Assembly (NCBI GenBank): GCA_963971405.1
Contig: OZ020487.1
Location: 43,435,039-43,499,038 of the forward strand
Source: Psococerastis gibbosa
Taxonomy: Eukaryota > Arthropoda > Insecta > Psocodea > Psocidae
Reading direction: 5' to 3'
Length of the DNA: 64,000 bases
Part shown: positions 12,601 through 21,397 of the stretch, piece by piece
Layout of the letters: each line of letters opens with the position of its first letter
How positions within the stretch are numbered: the stretch's first letter is position 1
Notes under the pieces: generated by a model
The model's input: only the letters and a program-made list of their open reading frames with translations
The model's database searches: none
Told to the model about the DNA's origin: nothing
Program-made: the position numbers and the translations under genes

Positions 12601-13773
12601 CAGTGGTTTTCCGTTGCCTTCTGCATCCTTATGCCGTAGACTCTTCATTGAGTTCTTCCGCCTTCGGGGCCAGTTACCCTACCCCAGGACAAGAGTGCAT
12701 TCCTCGCGCAGCTGCTGCTAACCATTCGCTACCCCGAACGATCCTTATGCTGTTGAGTCTTCATTGAGTTCCTCCGCCTTCGGGGCCAGTTACCCTACCC
12801 CAGGACAAGAGTGCATTCCTCGCGCAGCTGCTGCTAACCATTCGCTTGACGTGTCCGAATCATTCCCTGTCCCCTCGGTGACGGTTCTTCCACCCCGAAC
12901 GATCCTTATGCTGTTGAGTCTTCATTGAGTTCCTCCGCCTTCGGGGCCAGTTACCCTACCCCAGGACAAGAGTGCATTCCTCGCGCAGCTGCTGCTAACC
13001 ATTCGCTACCCCGAACGATCCTTATGCTGTTGAGTCTTCATTGAGTTCCTCCGCCTTCGGGGCCAGTTACCCTACCCCAGGACAAGAGTGCATTCCTCGC
13101 GCAGCTGCTGCTAACCATTCGCTTGACGTGTCCGAATCATTCCCTGTCCCGTCAGTGACGGTTCTTCCACCCCGAACGATCCTTATGCTGTTGAGTCTTC
13201 ATTGAGTTCCTCCGCCTTCGGGGCCAGTTAACCTACCCCAGGACAAGAGTGCCTTCCCCGCGCATCTGCTGCTAACCATTCGCTTGACGTGTCCGAATCA
13301 TTCCCTGTCCCGTCAGTGACGGTTCTTCCACCCCGAACGATCCTTCTGCTGTTGAGTCTTCATTGAGTTCCACCGCCTTCGGGGCCAGTTAACCTACCCC
13401 AGGACAAGAGTGCCTTCCCCGCGCATCTGCTGCTAACCATTCGCTTGACGTGTCCGAATAATTCCCTGTCCCCTCAGTGACGGTTCTTCCACCCCGAACT
13501 TTCCTCCAATCACTCCTTTCTAATCCTTTCCCTTCTTGTTCTCTGACGGGCTTTTGGTGAATTTCACCTCAGCCGCTTTTACTTTGACAGGTTTGACTGT
13601 CTAGCCTTTTCTTGTAGATGATGAAAATATACCGGGGCACGGACGCGAGTTTTGATAAGGCTCGGAGTGAGTTTGCATCGGGCATTCTGGCGAATCAGTT
13701 TGTGCGAGATGCCACGACCGATGTTGCTGGTGCCACGATCCGCTCTCAGTTGAACCAACCGAACAGGTATTAG
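475..13773 (+). CDS. Scamp: SCAMP, secretory carrier-associated membrane protein (5' partial, six exons)
   Basis: Joined exons 475-696, 2371-2443, 9502-9636, 10765-10921, 12008-12239 and 13618-13773 give one open frame of 323 residues plus stop; every junction keeps phase with GT-AG ends. Order seen: N-terminal NPF motif (NPFEE), a Q/P/T-rich linker, a charged coiled-coil ([20 protein letters not shown]), the NNWPPLP entry motif, four hydrophobic spans, and between the second and third the SCAMP signature [15 protein letters not shown] (the E-peptide). Family members are four-helix integral membrane proteins of recycling endosomes, TGN and secretory vesicles, acting in endocytic recycling and exocytosis; NPF motifs bind EH-domain proteins. 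Vertebrate SCAMP1 is about 338 residues, so roughly 15-20 residues in the first coding exon lie left of the window. Introns are filled with repeats. AATAAA lies at 14150-14155. Confidence 0.95.
815..1070 (+). pseudogene. Decayed LINE reverse-transcriptase tail fragment
   Basis: One reading contains [20 protein letters not shown], which resembles the (I/V)-K-(A/K)-QR--WLGHV-RM stretch near the end of many insect LINE ORF2 proteins; the downstream part in another frame reads [15 protein letters not shown]. Only the tail is visible, in the first visible SCAMP intron. Confidence 0.4.
1506..1525. repeat. Poly-G tract of 20
   Basis: This is the longest of about ten G or C homopolymers in the window (others near 17790, 17973, 18187, 18338, 22157, 24551, 34376, 37567 and 62995). 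The rest of 1071-2066 is AT-rich intron with nothing I recognise. Confidence 0.9.
2067..2237 (+). mobile_element. Short interspersed repeat R, copy 1
   Basis: This copy begins CTTCGATGGCCACGTGGTAA and ends in TTAACCCTTTAAAAAAAA. It carries the family landmarks GCGAGTC, CATGCGATCGGAGACGTGTC and AATTGTTTGTATGCGATTAA. The A-rich 3' end and 5'-truncated siblings suggest a SINE. Confidence 0.7.
2371..2443 (+). CDS. Scamp: SCAMP exon: coiled-coil
   Basis: This 73-nt exon follows a polypyrimidine tract and CCCAG, and ends at GT (2444). It encodes [20 protein letters not shown] then KRQT, the charged heptad segment expected before the NNWPPLP motif. It ends in phase 1. Confidence 0.93.
2478..3175. 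other. Intron stretch without recognised gene
   Basis: The only structure I see is an imperfect direct repeat of about 40 bp beginning ACCATGACCCATCACCA at 2699 and 2869. Open frames here are short and lack family motifs. Confidence 0.4.
3176..3302. mobile_element. Palindromic MITE P1 (left terminus missing)
   Basis: The arms TCAATGGTCAATGGTAAATA are mirrored at 3271-3293, and the core has TTTTAGCAGACATTAAAGAC. The right end reads GGAAACCCCGCC followed by TAA. The left GGCG terminus has been lost. Confidence 0.75.
3345..3430 (+). pseudogene. Possible LINE C-terminal remnant
   Basis: One frame reads [18 protein letters not shown] before a stop, similar to the closing FK--L--HLL of several LINE ORF2 proteins. 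The span is very short, so the call is weak. Confidence 0.25.
3875..7480 (-). pseudogene. LINE ORF2: endonuclease-reverse transcriptase-RNase H, disrupted
   Basis: From ATG at 7480 it encodes an AP-like endonuclease ([40 protein letters not shown]). The reverse transcriptase has [33 protein letters not shown] and the catalytic AYADD. RNase H shows [33 protein letters not shown] and GNEEADRLA, so its acidic residues are present. A C-terminal finger reads [18 protein letters not shown]. Three lesions are visible: an in-frame TAA at 6830-6832 just after the endonuclease; a one-base gain in an A run (5346-5352) after the reverse-transcriptase palm; and a further frame change near 4949-4960. The A-run lesion could be a sequencing error. 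Confidence 0.9.
7477..8559 (-). CDS. LINE ORF1, nucleic-acid-binding protein (DUF4780-like)
   Basis: The frame is an intact 360 codons. Residues of about 30-190 resemble the DUF4780 domain found in ORF1 of several insect non-LTR elements (aspects such as [18 protein letters not shown] and [19 protein letters not shown]). The C-terminal half is basic and low-complexity ([16 protein letters not shown]), fitting RNA binding. I see no CCHC zinc knuckle, unusual for classical I/R1 ORF1 but common in the DUF4780 type. The stop codon overlaps the ORF2 start as ATGA at 7477-7480, suggesting termination-reinitiation. Domain naming is from memory of the family. Confidence 0.7.
   Translation of the reverse strand: MPGVSDEIGSSSPYGRHHKITGESFAEKVKGDIAMQLAILTDPPRLITEEDKLEFLDIIGDELFALPVDVSMPHFISTFRRDKYIIVTAGNEASKTWLGEIVTKLKVWEGHTLQAIPVQDIPKLVKGVLWLPGKKKPTNEEILKKLQKQNPRLHTTQWRIFNRHEDSHGTRLGVGIDEESSKILLGYENKPQWSTSRAVYTPVSDIILRRKEARTQKEAGKAHATVPSKKNVKEPQAAVKIVPAENVSKQVLVHSPQLKRKAGSPQLQTTLSQDRADPFQPSKKLLRSPTKNFRPDKKKKIEDKDTNVGKITNFLLRERSNSLPLVRTSASSLLCDNTPKTQNNTDSATHHCTIHDNKAE
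9135..9315 (+). mobile_element. Short interspersed repeat R, copy 2
   Basis: The copy runs from CTTTCGATGGC to a long A-rich tail. Another short piece of the same element (GTGAGTCTCTGCGTACCATG) follows at about 9340-9405, as if a second truncated copy inserted in the tail. Confidence 0.65.
9502..9636 (+). CDS. Scamp: SCAMP exon: NNWPPLP segment to first membrane span
   Basis: The acceptor TTTTCAG ends at 9501 and the donor GTAAGT begins at 9637. It encodes [18 protein letters not shown] and then [15 protein letters not shown], where SCAMPs enter the membrane. Its phase joins both neighbours. Confidence 0.95.
9844..10233. mobile_element. Composite palindromic MITE P2
   Basis: The 390-bp inverted repeat has an outer arm GGCGCCTATTCCACCGACC, core GTGGTAGCAGACATTCAAGA, then a second palindrome (TTCCACCGATCTCGCATTGC) around the centre and the mirror of all this. 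It ends GGGCACC. The flanks GTA and TTA are imperfect duplications. Confidence 0.85.
10332..10360 (+). repeat. Isolated terminus of MITE family D
   Basis: GGCCCGGTACACATGGCCGA matches the terminal repeat of the D elements at 24697 and 54935. No opposite end is evident nearby, and P3 begins 34 bp further on. Confidence 0.45.
10394..10534. mobile_element. Palindromic MITE P3
   Basis: It is 141 bp with ends GGCGCTTATTCCACC and GGTGGAATAGTGCC. The arm CTACGTCAATAGTCAATAGT resembles P1; the core is GTGGTAGCAGACATT with its mirror. Confidence 0.85.
10765..10921 (+). CDS. Scamp: SCAMP exon: membrane spans 1-2 and start of E-peptide
   Basis: The acceptor TTTCAG ends at 10764 and the donor GTGAGT begins at 10922. 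It encodes two hydrophobic stretches and the hallmark [10 protein letters not shown], which continues in the next exon as QSDSS. Confidence 0.96.
11771..11950 (+). mobile_element. Short interspersed repeat R, copy 3
   Basis: This copy begins CTTCGATGGCCAGGTGGCAG and ends in an A-rich tail 57 bp before the next SCAMP exon. A block containing TAACTCAACACGG has been deleted after GACGTGTCG. Confidence 0.7.
12008..12239 (+). CDS. Scamp: SCAMP exon: membrane spans 3-4
   Basis: The acceptor TTTTGCAG ends at 12007 and the donor GTAAGA begins at 12240. It opens with [12 protein letters not shown], carries a glycine-rich loop with paired cysteine (GGSGTCG) and a second hydrophobic span, and ends FFLLGK in phase 0. 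Confidence 0.95.
12590..12740 (-). mobile_element. Interspersed repeat U, copy that seeds a tandem array
   Basis: GTAATGCAGTGGTTTTCCG through GAGTTCTTCCGCCTTCGGGG matches, in reverse complement, 39650-39720 and part of 61090-61125. The same segment is then reiterated downstream as the array beginning at 12622. Confidence 0.6.
12622..13500. repeat. Tandem array of 161-bp and 116-bp units
   Basis: Landmark ACCCCGAAC recurs at 12731, 12892, 13008, 13169, 13330 and 13491, giving intervals of 161, 116, 161, 161 and 161 bp. The 116-bp unit lacks the 45-bp stretch starting TGACGTGTCCGAATC. The first, incomplete unit (12622-12730) is also of the short kind. The units are nearly identical and lie in the last SCAMP intron, ending 118 bp before the final exon. 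No open frame persists. Confidence 0.92.
13618..13773 (+). CDS. Scamp: SCAMP terminal exon: cytosolic tail and stop
   Basis: The acceptor TTTTCTTGTAG ends at 13617. It encodes [20 protein letters not shown] and ends in TAG. The short C-terminal tail matches the family layout (YR-T-ASF-KA-EFA). Confidence 0.95.
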   Translation: MMKIYRGTDASFDKARSEFASGILANQFVRDATTDVAGATIRSQLNQPNRY

Positions 13774-16267
13774 TTATCTAGTAAGTTGAATGCATCCTTT
13801 CGTAGATTCATGCTTCATTGACTAACTTCTCCGAATTGTGCAGTTAACTAGATAATAGCTGTCAAGTGTAGACGAATCTAGTTTTATTAATTAGGTTTGT
13901 TATTAGAAATGTGTCGTAAATCAAATATACAATACCTATAATTAGGGGTCTTCACAGTGTTGGTGTTATCCAGTTATGTAGTTAGAAGTGTTATCCAAGT
14001 ACACACAATCATAGGTTATTATGCTAAATCGAAAATATTTAACAGAGGAAAAAGGTAGTAGTCAGGATATCCGTGGCGCAGTTTAAAAAAAGTGGCAGAA
14101 CTCTATTCTAATTCCAAGTTTGTTTATGTTCTTTGGTTATTATATTTACAATAAAGCACTATATACCCCGGGTATTGTCATCCGCCATTTTGTATCCTAT
14201 AATTCCTATATGGTAAGTATTGTAAGAAATTAAAAAAGATTGAAAAGAACTAAAAGACGTTTTAGTATTTTTTTATTAAACACTTCCCTAATTGGTAGAA
14301 CGGTTTTTTAAATAATATGAAGTAAATAACGATAAATTTCTAAAAATAAATCGGTAAACACCCAATGCTTTGCTTATAGACCAGACTTGAAATGGATACA
14401 AAAATGACGGTTGACAATACCTGTCAAATATAGAGCCCTAATTTATAAGTAGTATTCTGCTTCTGACATAATACATATACATTTAAATTTTACAAAATAC
14501 TAAAAACGTGTTTCAAATCAACCGACATAAAAAAATATGACGGTGGTCAAACAACTGTCGATCGCAGCGCTACATAAATAACACGGTTTCACCAACTGTG
14601 AAGCTCGTTAGCTTGGCTATCGGGTTACTTCCACAAGTGCTAACTTAACTTGACATAACACACTTGTACATGTTATTTGCATAAAAAATTGTATTTAACT
14701 TTTGGCCTTAGCGTGACAAGTCATTTTTGTACTTAGTGCTGGGGATTTATGCTAGTGTGCTCATTAATTGTTCAGTTATATTTTTACTAACCGTTTATAA
14801 AGTATCGGAAAGATACCTGGGTGATCAATTTCATCAATCATCCGCCGGGCCTTCATGTTAGAACTTTCTATTATACGAATGAGAGGACCTCCTGATTATA
14901 GCGAATTCCGAACCACCAATAAGGCGTTGTTTCACGATCATACATTTATGTATCATGTATTTAATTTATTGCTTTATTGTATGAAATTTGTTTACGCATG
15001 TTATTAATCATTCATTTCATGCTCACCTTATGTGAAAACCTCATTGAAAGTTCTCTCCTATGCTTTTTATAATTATGTCATCGGATCATCCTAACAATTT
15101 AAAGTTCAAATAAATAAGACTACCTACTTGATTTTCAAAGTTCACACAGCATGTACAAAAATGATTTTATTTTATTTTTAATATTAGCATGATGCATATT
15201 TGCTTTGTAACTTTAACCTGTGAATAACAACAAACAAATGTCACCTACGCCTACCATTGATCTGAATGTAAGTACCGGGACTTCCTTAAAGATTGCTATG
15301 GTATTTGCACCAACCAATCACTAACCCATTTGTCTCCATGACGAATTTCTTTGCGAGTCACCGGCGCTTAAATCGTTCGTGTGTACCCGGCCTTAGTGAA
15401 GTGGAGGCATGGAGAATGTTTTCTAGGTTGTTGTTCTCATTGGTATGTTAATCAAATATTTAAATATTAGTTTTATTCCATATGAAGAGGGCAGGCGAAT
15501 ATCGGGCTAAGTAAAAAAACTAAATTATGTAAATCAAGCTTGGAAACATTGTTAATGTTTCTGGGCCTCTTCTTAAAGTATGGGACCTAGCTTGTTTTTA
15601 GACAGTTTTCCCTAGCCATGTGCCAGCTTCCAAACGTCATAGATTAGTCAAAAATAATTTTTGTGTGACTAAGCCTTATATTCCACTGCACTCTTCATAT
15701 ATTTTTATTAAATTAAATTAGTGTAATTTTTTGCTTTGCTTTTTGTCCCATTTTGACACGTAAATTTTGTTGTAGGCGCTAAACATGCGATGTTGCCGCG
15801 CAGAACACGCTTCTTGGATTCATCATATTGCTTAAAAGTCCTTATACACTGCTGACAGGAGTCCAATTGTCTCGTGAACTGTCAGCGTAATGTTAGTCAA
15901 TATTTTTTCAGCTTTTATGATGTGCTATTGGTGTCACTTATCATTATTTAAGCAAATTCAGAGACTATACTGTCGATTTTACCCTGAGAATGACAGATGC
16001 TATGTCGGTACTAGGGGGTATGCGGGATCGAGGGGGGTTGAGTTCCGGGACAAAGACAAATCGGACTCCCTCCCCGAAACTGAGGCCGTTGACTATAACT
16101 TACAAACTGCGTCAGCTCTCGTGAGGAGGGAGGTTCGGTGGAAAGATTTGATAAGACAAGTAGCAATAATAGGTTCTTAAGCATTTTTGGTCCCAAGAAG
16201 GAACAACCCGGAATCCGCCCCTATTTCAGTAGTACATTCCCCTAAATGAATGCTGTGAGTACATTAA
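13774..16267. other. Intergenic stretch without recognised gene
   Basis: The first 380 bp are probably SCAMP 3' UTR. The rest is AT-rich. A reverse-oriented D-family terminus (CGTGTGTACCCGGCC) lies at 15379-15393. The short open frame at 15890-16180 has no motif I recognise. Confidence 0.4.
14150..14155 (+). terminator. Candidate polyadenylation signal of SCAMP
   Basis: This AATAAA hexamer lies about 377 bp after the SCAMP stop codon, with no other gene between. Confidence 0.5.
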
Positions 16268-16535
16268 TTAAGAGACTCGTATCTGTACTTGGTTAAGTCA
16301 TGCTTCTACCTGTTACACGGCGCCAATTGCAAGCATTTCACAGCTTGTCCATTATCGCTTGTAGCCGGTGTAGGTTGATATCGAGGACGTATACCAGTTT
16401 CCCAATGGCCCAAAAGTTCTTACGGAAACAATGTAAATAAAGTCTGAAATCCATGGGGGTCGTTGGCATTGGACAAGGGACCAACGGGCCACTAAAAGTC
16501 GGCCTAGGTTCATAAAAACGTCCTTCAGGACATTA
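16268..16535 (+). mobile_element. Interspersed repeat X, copy 1
   Basis: It runs from GACTCGTATCTGTACTTGGT through CGCTTGTAGCCGGTGTAGGT and ATCCATGGGG to GTCCTTCAGGACA. Matching stretches occur at 25712, 28829, 32085 (inverted), 40255 (inverted) and 59120. Confidence 0.65.
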
Positions 16536-16544
16536 ATAAGGTAA

Positions 16545-16685
16545 GGTGGCAAACCACCGACCTCGTTTTGCAAAATGCACGTGACATTGACATGGTAGCA
16601 GACATCATTAATGAGTCTTAAATGTCTGCTACCACACGTCAATGTCAAGTGCATTATGCAAAACTAGGTTGGTGGAATTTCCGCC
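16545..16685. mobile_element. Palindromic MITE P4
   Basis: It is 141 bp, begins GGTGGCAAACCACCGACC and ends GGTGGAATTTCCGCC. The arm CTCGTTTTGCAAAATGCACG is unlike P1/P3, yet the core ATGGTAGCAGACAT and its mirror are kept. It abuts repeat X. Confidence 0.8.
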
Positions 16686-16920
16686 TTAGGAACTTGGAAA
16701 AGCTAATACCTAAGTGTCCTGGGCTAGGTTCGGCTTTAGTCGCCGGGGCCCGACTTTTTTCTAAGTCCCAGGCGAACCTTGGTGAAGCAATATGAATTAA
16801 TCAATGTTTCCCTGCGCTCGTTTAAATATGACATTGTATTATAATAAATCTGACAAATCTTTAACGATAGAAAATGTCCTTTTGCGCGCGCATATTCGAA
16901 ATTAATTTCATCTGTTGTTA

Positions 16921-17082
16921 GGCGCCCATTCCACATGCGTCAATCGTCAATGAAAAATTGAAAAATGACGTCAAAATGACGTAAATTGACGTGGTAGTAG
17001 AATGTTTTGTATGTCTTTAATGTCTGGTAAAACGTCATTTCTCAATTTTTCATTGACGATTGACGCATGTGGAATGGGCGCC
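16921..17082. mobile_element. Palindromic MITE P5 with TTA target duplication
   Basis: It is 162 bp, with perfect-looking ends GGCGCCCATTCCACATGCGT and its reverse complement, both flanked by TTA. The arm TCGTCAATGAAAAATTGAAA is shared only with P11. Confidence 0.9.
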
Positions 17083-17334
17083 TTAGCAGAGGATAAATCT
17101 TTTCTTGAAAGTAATGGAAACTTTCTGACAGATGTTCAAAGACTGTATGGATAATGAACAATGCTTAGTTGCTGTATATATTTGCTTTAATAGTTATGTA
17201 TTGAACGGGGGAATTTTCCATCTTCTGCTGGTCTATTAACGGTGGCAATAGGTTTGAAAACCACAATGCTGCACCTTCAGCAATTAGCAAATGCACTGTG
17301 TGCAGAATAAGAGTGTTTATTAGTTAGTGATGTG

Positions 17335-17910
17335 TAACTCCGGACTGGTTCTACCGTCAGTGGAGTGACTCCTTCGGACTGACTTCTCCGCGGGCTAACA
17401 CCGGATTGACTTTTAATTCCAATTGTTTATACCGCACATTTGGATTTGCTACGTCCGCATTATGGCGTGGAGTCAGCCGGTTCACAACATGGTCGCATAC
17501 CGGCATACCTTATCAACAGCATCTTATAGTAACAATTCTTCAGTGTGCGTAGTGTAATTCATTAATATAATAAGAAATGGCAACGAGGCACGCGGTGATG
17601 CGCTAACTAGTGGGTACTAGTATTGAGTCCGCTAGCGCCCTAAGTTATTCCAAGGTCAGTGCACATGCAATGAGTCTGTAGGTTAATTTCGGATTGGAGC
17701 CAGTCTGGGTTTTGAGTATGCATGTATACCTGTAATAGTTAGGTACAGTTATAGAAATCCCACTGTACCTAGTGGAAGTCAAAAAATTGGGGGGGGGGGG
17801 AATTTAACCCCCACAACCCCCCTCTGCATACTTTCTAGAGTCTGTCACTCTCAATCCATCGTCGGAGTTAGTCCGTGTGAGTCGATTCCAGCCGGAGTTA
17901 TGCATCACTA
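17335..17910. mobile_element. hAT-like MITE, 576 bp
   Basis: Terminal inverted repeats are TAGTGATGTGTAACTCCGG at the left and CCGGAGTTATGCATCACTA at the right. The 8-bp flanks TTATTAGT and GTATAAGT agree at six of eight positions, compatible with an old hAT-type duplication. No transposase frame is present inside. Confidence 0.65.
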
Positions 17911-20374
17911 GTATAAGTTTAATTTCAAAGCACGCATGTCCATTTGTAGACTGTTGAATCACTGAAATCTATCCCCCCCCCCCCCCAATGAACAACTTTC
18001 CTATGGAATAACCTGCTGTGATTGGGGAATCAATGCCCAATTATAGTCCCCATGATTAACTTAATGAGAATCCTCACTCTGAGTTTTGATTGGTTGGCTT
18101 GGGTAGAGCATTCTTTTGAGACCAGATCGTATATGTCGCGAGCATGGCCATCCCCAGGGGGGTGGTCCAAGGGGTAGGTCCGGACCCCCCCCCCACGAAA
18201 TATTTTTTTTTATGTTTTTATGTAAACCTGTATTCTTTGAAGAATTTGAATAAATTTATTTGAGTTTGAGCACTCGATAGAATAGACAATAGACATTCAT
18301 TAATAAATTACGTAAAATTTTTAATTTTTTTGGACCCCCCCCCCCCCCCCCCCGAAATCAAAACCTGGGCACGGCTTTGGACTCGCGAGTATAGGTATGA
18401 GACGATGTTGATTTCTACCAACCTAAACCGTCTACAGTTGACCCGAACATAAGTTAGCAAATATACGCCTCTGCTTCAGTTGCTGAATGGAAAGGTTCTT
18501 TCCTAAGCTGGGGGTCCTGATATTTGTTCAATATTTCGACTGGGTTACCTGCTTCTGATCTTTTTCCAATATGTGCCCTTCGTATTTTGGACAAACTTAT
18601 TAACTGTTGTTGTTTGGAATAAAACTGTCCGTGATACACTGTATACAATTGGTAAAAAGTATTGTTGAGAATTGTCAAAATAGGCTTACCGAAAACCAGT
18701 TGATACCTGTACGGTACCTATTCAATGAATTGTATAATAAATAATAATATATAATATGATTATACAGTAATACCTAACTGAGATTGTTCTACGACCTTGA
18801 TACTTTTATGTATCATTTTTTTTCATTATTAGCTAATACGAATTAAGTTAGCCTAATTTAATTTATATTGATAACTGTCAGAATGTTACAAGGGAAATTA
18901 TTAGAATTATGTTAATGTTAAGATTATACATGTTAATCCTACTATTAATTTCTGTGTAAAATCTATGGACTTTGTTGAAGGAGCGTTCAATTTAGTTCTT
19001 TATTAGAATGAAATTAAAGCACTGGTATCACCATTGGGAGAATGTTTACGAACAATGCGCGCTGTCCAGGCTAGGTAGATAATACAATAACGATAATAAA
19101 ATAGAATAGTTTGCGCCTAACCATAAGCTAAGTATTGCCATTGGAGGAAATGCGACCAAGTTGTGGGTGGGGTTGCAAACATGAAAAAAATAAAATATTA
19201 AAAAATGATAAACAGCAAAGCGCAGCACTTCTACGCACTTGACCTTTGTCACAACAACGGGAATCGATGACATGCCTGAGTTGTAGTAAATAGCTTGATT
19301 GTGATTGTATTTGGCTCATGGGAAGAACTACCTGCTTACGTTCGGTCACTACTGCTGAATCGTTGATTGACTGAGCCGTGGATGATCATCTTGCTAGCCT
19401 GGGATGGCTATCAGCGCTTACAATGAAGCAGCAGAAAGTTCCTTCCCAGTGTGCGAGTGGTTCCCGCCATAAGCCCAATACAGTCAAAATCAAGCTTTTT
19501 AAATGACCAGGAACTCAAAGTCAAGTGGGCAGAATTTACTGCTCCTCAATTCGGTTGTCTGCTCTGCCTGTTGAATTATTTATTTATTTTTCATTTTCCG
19601 ATATTATTATCTGTTTTTTAAATGTGGGAAACCTAATACCTGGAAACATTTTCTATGCCATTTTCTCACATGTTTGCCCGCTATTGGCATTACTTAGCTT
19701 ATGGCATATATTTTATTATCGTTGTCTGTCGCTGCTATGAGATATAATTGCCACAATGGCGGACGAAATTGGCGTTTATACTGTCCTAGGCGTGAATGAT
19801 AAAGTAGTTTGAATAAATTGAAGGCTAAATGGTAAAATGGGAATGCTAAGAACTTGTTTTGAATTTCTGATTTCGATTAAAATTTAAATTGTGCTGGCAG
19901 AAGCGTAAACTTCGAGTTGGGTAAATTGGAAATTATTCTTTGCCATACTTGGCTACAGGCTTGCTGTGCAGTGGGGGTGAATCATAACATGTGGCAGATA
20001 TCCTGTTTTCGTGGCAGTAACCACTTCTTACGGTCCTATTATCTCCCACTTTCGGGCTATAAATGGGATTCGCTGAATTGCTTAATGGTTGCCCATGGTT
20101 TCTTCTTATAATTCGTCTCCACTGTAAGATGGGAACTGTGGAATAGCACATTACTGCACGCTGTGTATAATCGCCTAAAGTGGTAGGTGCTTTCCTCAGA
20201 TTGTTTTATGTAAACTAATTTAGATCAACACTAGAATCGAAAGCTGGCAGTTTCGGCCCAAACTTACTTACTGTTACTAGGGGAGACACGCATTTAATGG
20301 GTTGTCCAAAATTGAGCAGGTCGTCAATCGTTTCGTTCCGTGGTTACATATGGCTACGTGTATTCTGATTTCAG
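17911..20374. other. Intergenic stretch without recognised gene
   Basis: It holds C tracts at about 17973, 18187 and 18338 and AT-rich DNA. The open frame on the - strand at 18454-18678 is not one I recognise and has no convincing exon borders. Confidence 0.4.
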
Positions 20375-20377
20375 TAA

Positions 20378-20751
20378 GGCGGCTATTCCACTTGTCATAT
20401 TCTCTTTATTTGTGCATTAAAAAATGATGAGATTTTTGTTTTAATGAGACTATTATGTAGATACTTAACTTATCTATTATAAATTAAGTTATAATGTATT
20501 AGAGACATCAATAATAAGTATAATAATAATAATAATAATTGTGTATTGACCAGAAAATTGACAACTACATTTAAGAGAAAATAAATACATTTCTGACAAT
20601 ACATCAATGACGGCGATGAGCGTAAGCCCATATAGCCCAAATTATAATTTATAATAGATAAGTTAAGTATCTACATAATAGTCTCCTTAAAACAAAAATC
20701 ACCATTTTTTAATGCACAAATGAAGAAAATATGACAAGTGGAATAGCCGCC
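20378..20751. mobile_element. Palindromic MITE P6 with TAA target duplication
   Basis: It is 374 bp. Arms GGCGGCTATTCCACTTGTCA and TATTATGTAGATACTTAACT mirror each other, and TAA flanks both ends. The centre holds unrelated sequence including an AAT microsatellite at about 20520, so something inserted at or replaced the core. Confidence 0.85.
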
Positions 20752-21012
20752 TAAGGAAAAACCGTATAATTTGGAATTTATTCCATCGCATTTCACCGTA
20801 TTACGCACTCGAGTATTATTCCAATAAATATTGGTCTACGAAATATTGTATTAGAAAGTGTAATTTACCTAAATTCATATTCAAACCGTATACTTCTACA
20901 TAAGCTTTCCAAATATTTGTTCGATCTAATAAATATTCATGTGTGTAACCAGGGCCATTACTTATAATTTATTTGTGGAAATTATGTATCACAGAAGCTA
21001 GTAATTTTTATA

Positions 21013-21110
21013 TGACTGCGGATTAGTTCAGTTGGTAGAGCACTGGGCTATAAGACGTAAGGTCGGCGTTCGAGACTTGACATGAACGAAAAAGTTTCCG
21101 CCGGACCTAA
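21013..21110 (+). mobile_element. tRNA-like SINE fragment
   Basis: GCGGATTAGTTCAGTTGGTAGAGC-like sequence gives a near-canonical A-box, and GCGTTCGAGAC a degenerate B-box about 35 bp later. The 3' acceptor half does not pair with the 5' end, so I do not call a functional tRNA. Confidence 0.5.
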
Positions 21111-21128
21111 CCTAACCTAAACCTGCGG

Positions 21129-21250
21129 GCCTACTATGGCGATTACTTTTAATCTTAACCCGGGATTAAAAATGTAAACAAGATAATTTTATAATGGAAA
21201 GTGCTATTCAAAATTGTTTTGTTTACATTGTTAACCCCAGGAATAAGTTA
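21129..21250. mobile_element. MITE family C, copy 1 (right end lost)
   Basis: It begins GCCTACTATGGCGATTAC and holds GGGATTAAAAATGTAAACAA and its inverse GTTTACATTGTTAACCCC. The right terminus is replaced by MITE P7, which starts at 21258. Confidence 0.65.
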
Positions 21251-21257
21251 ATACTAA

Positions 21258-21397
21258 GGCGGCGTTTCCACCGACCTCGTTTTTGACCGTGAGCGTGATA
21301 ATGACGTGGTAGCAGACATTAAAGACAGTCTAAAAATGCCTGCTACCACGTCAATATCACGCTCACGGTCAAAAACGAGGTCGGTGGACACGCCGCC
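21258..21397. mobile_element. Palindromic MITE P7 with TAA target duplication
   Basis: It is 140 bp and nearly perfectly palindromic. Ends are GGCGGCGTTTCCACCGACC and its mirror with TAA on both sides; the arm TCGTTTTTGACCGTGAGCGT is unique to this copy; the core is ACGTGGTAGCAGACATTAAA. Confidence 0.92.

Noticed and set aside
12561..12767. Small protein gene in the SCAMP intron
   Set aside because: The frame is a by-product of the 161-bp tandem array.
18454..18678. Possible exon on the - strand (74 codons, hydrophilic)
   Set aside because: No acceptor/donor pair and no partner exon nearby.
21013..21085. tRNA gene
   Set aside because: A-box is good but acceptor-stem halves do not pair and the B-box is degenerate; called a SINE fragment.
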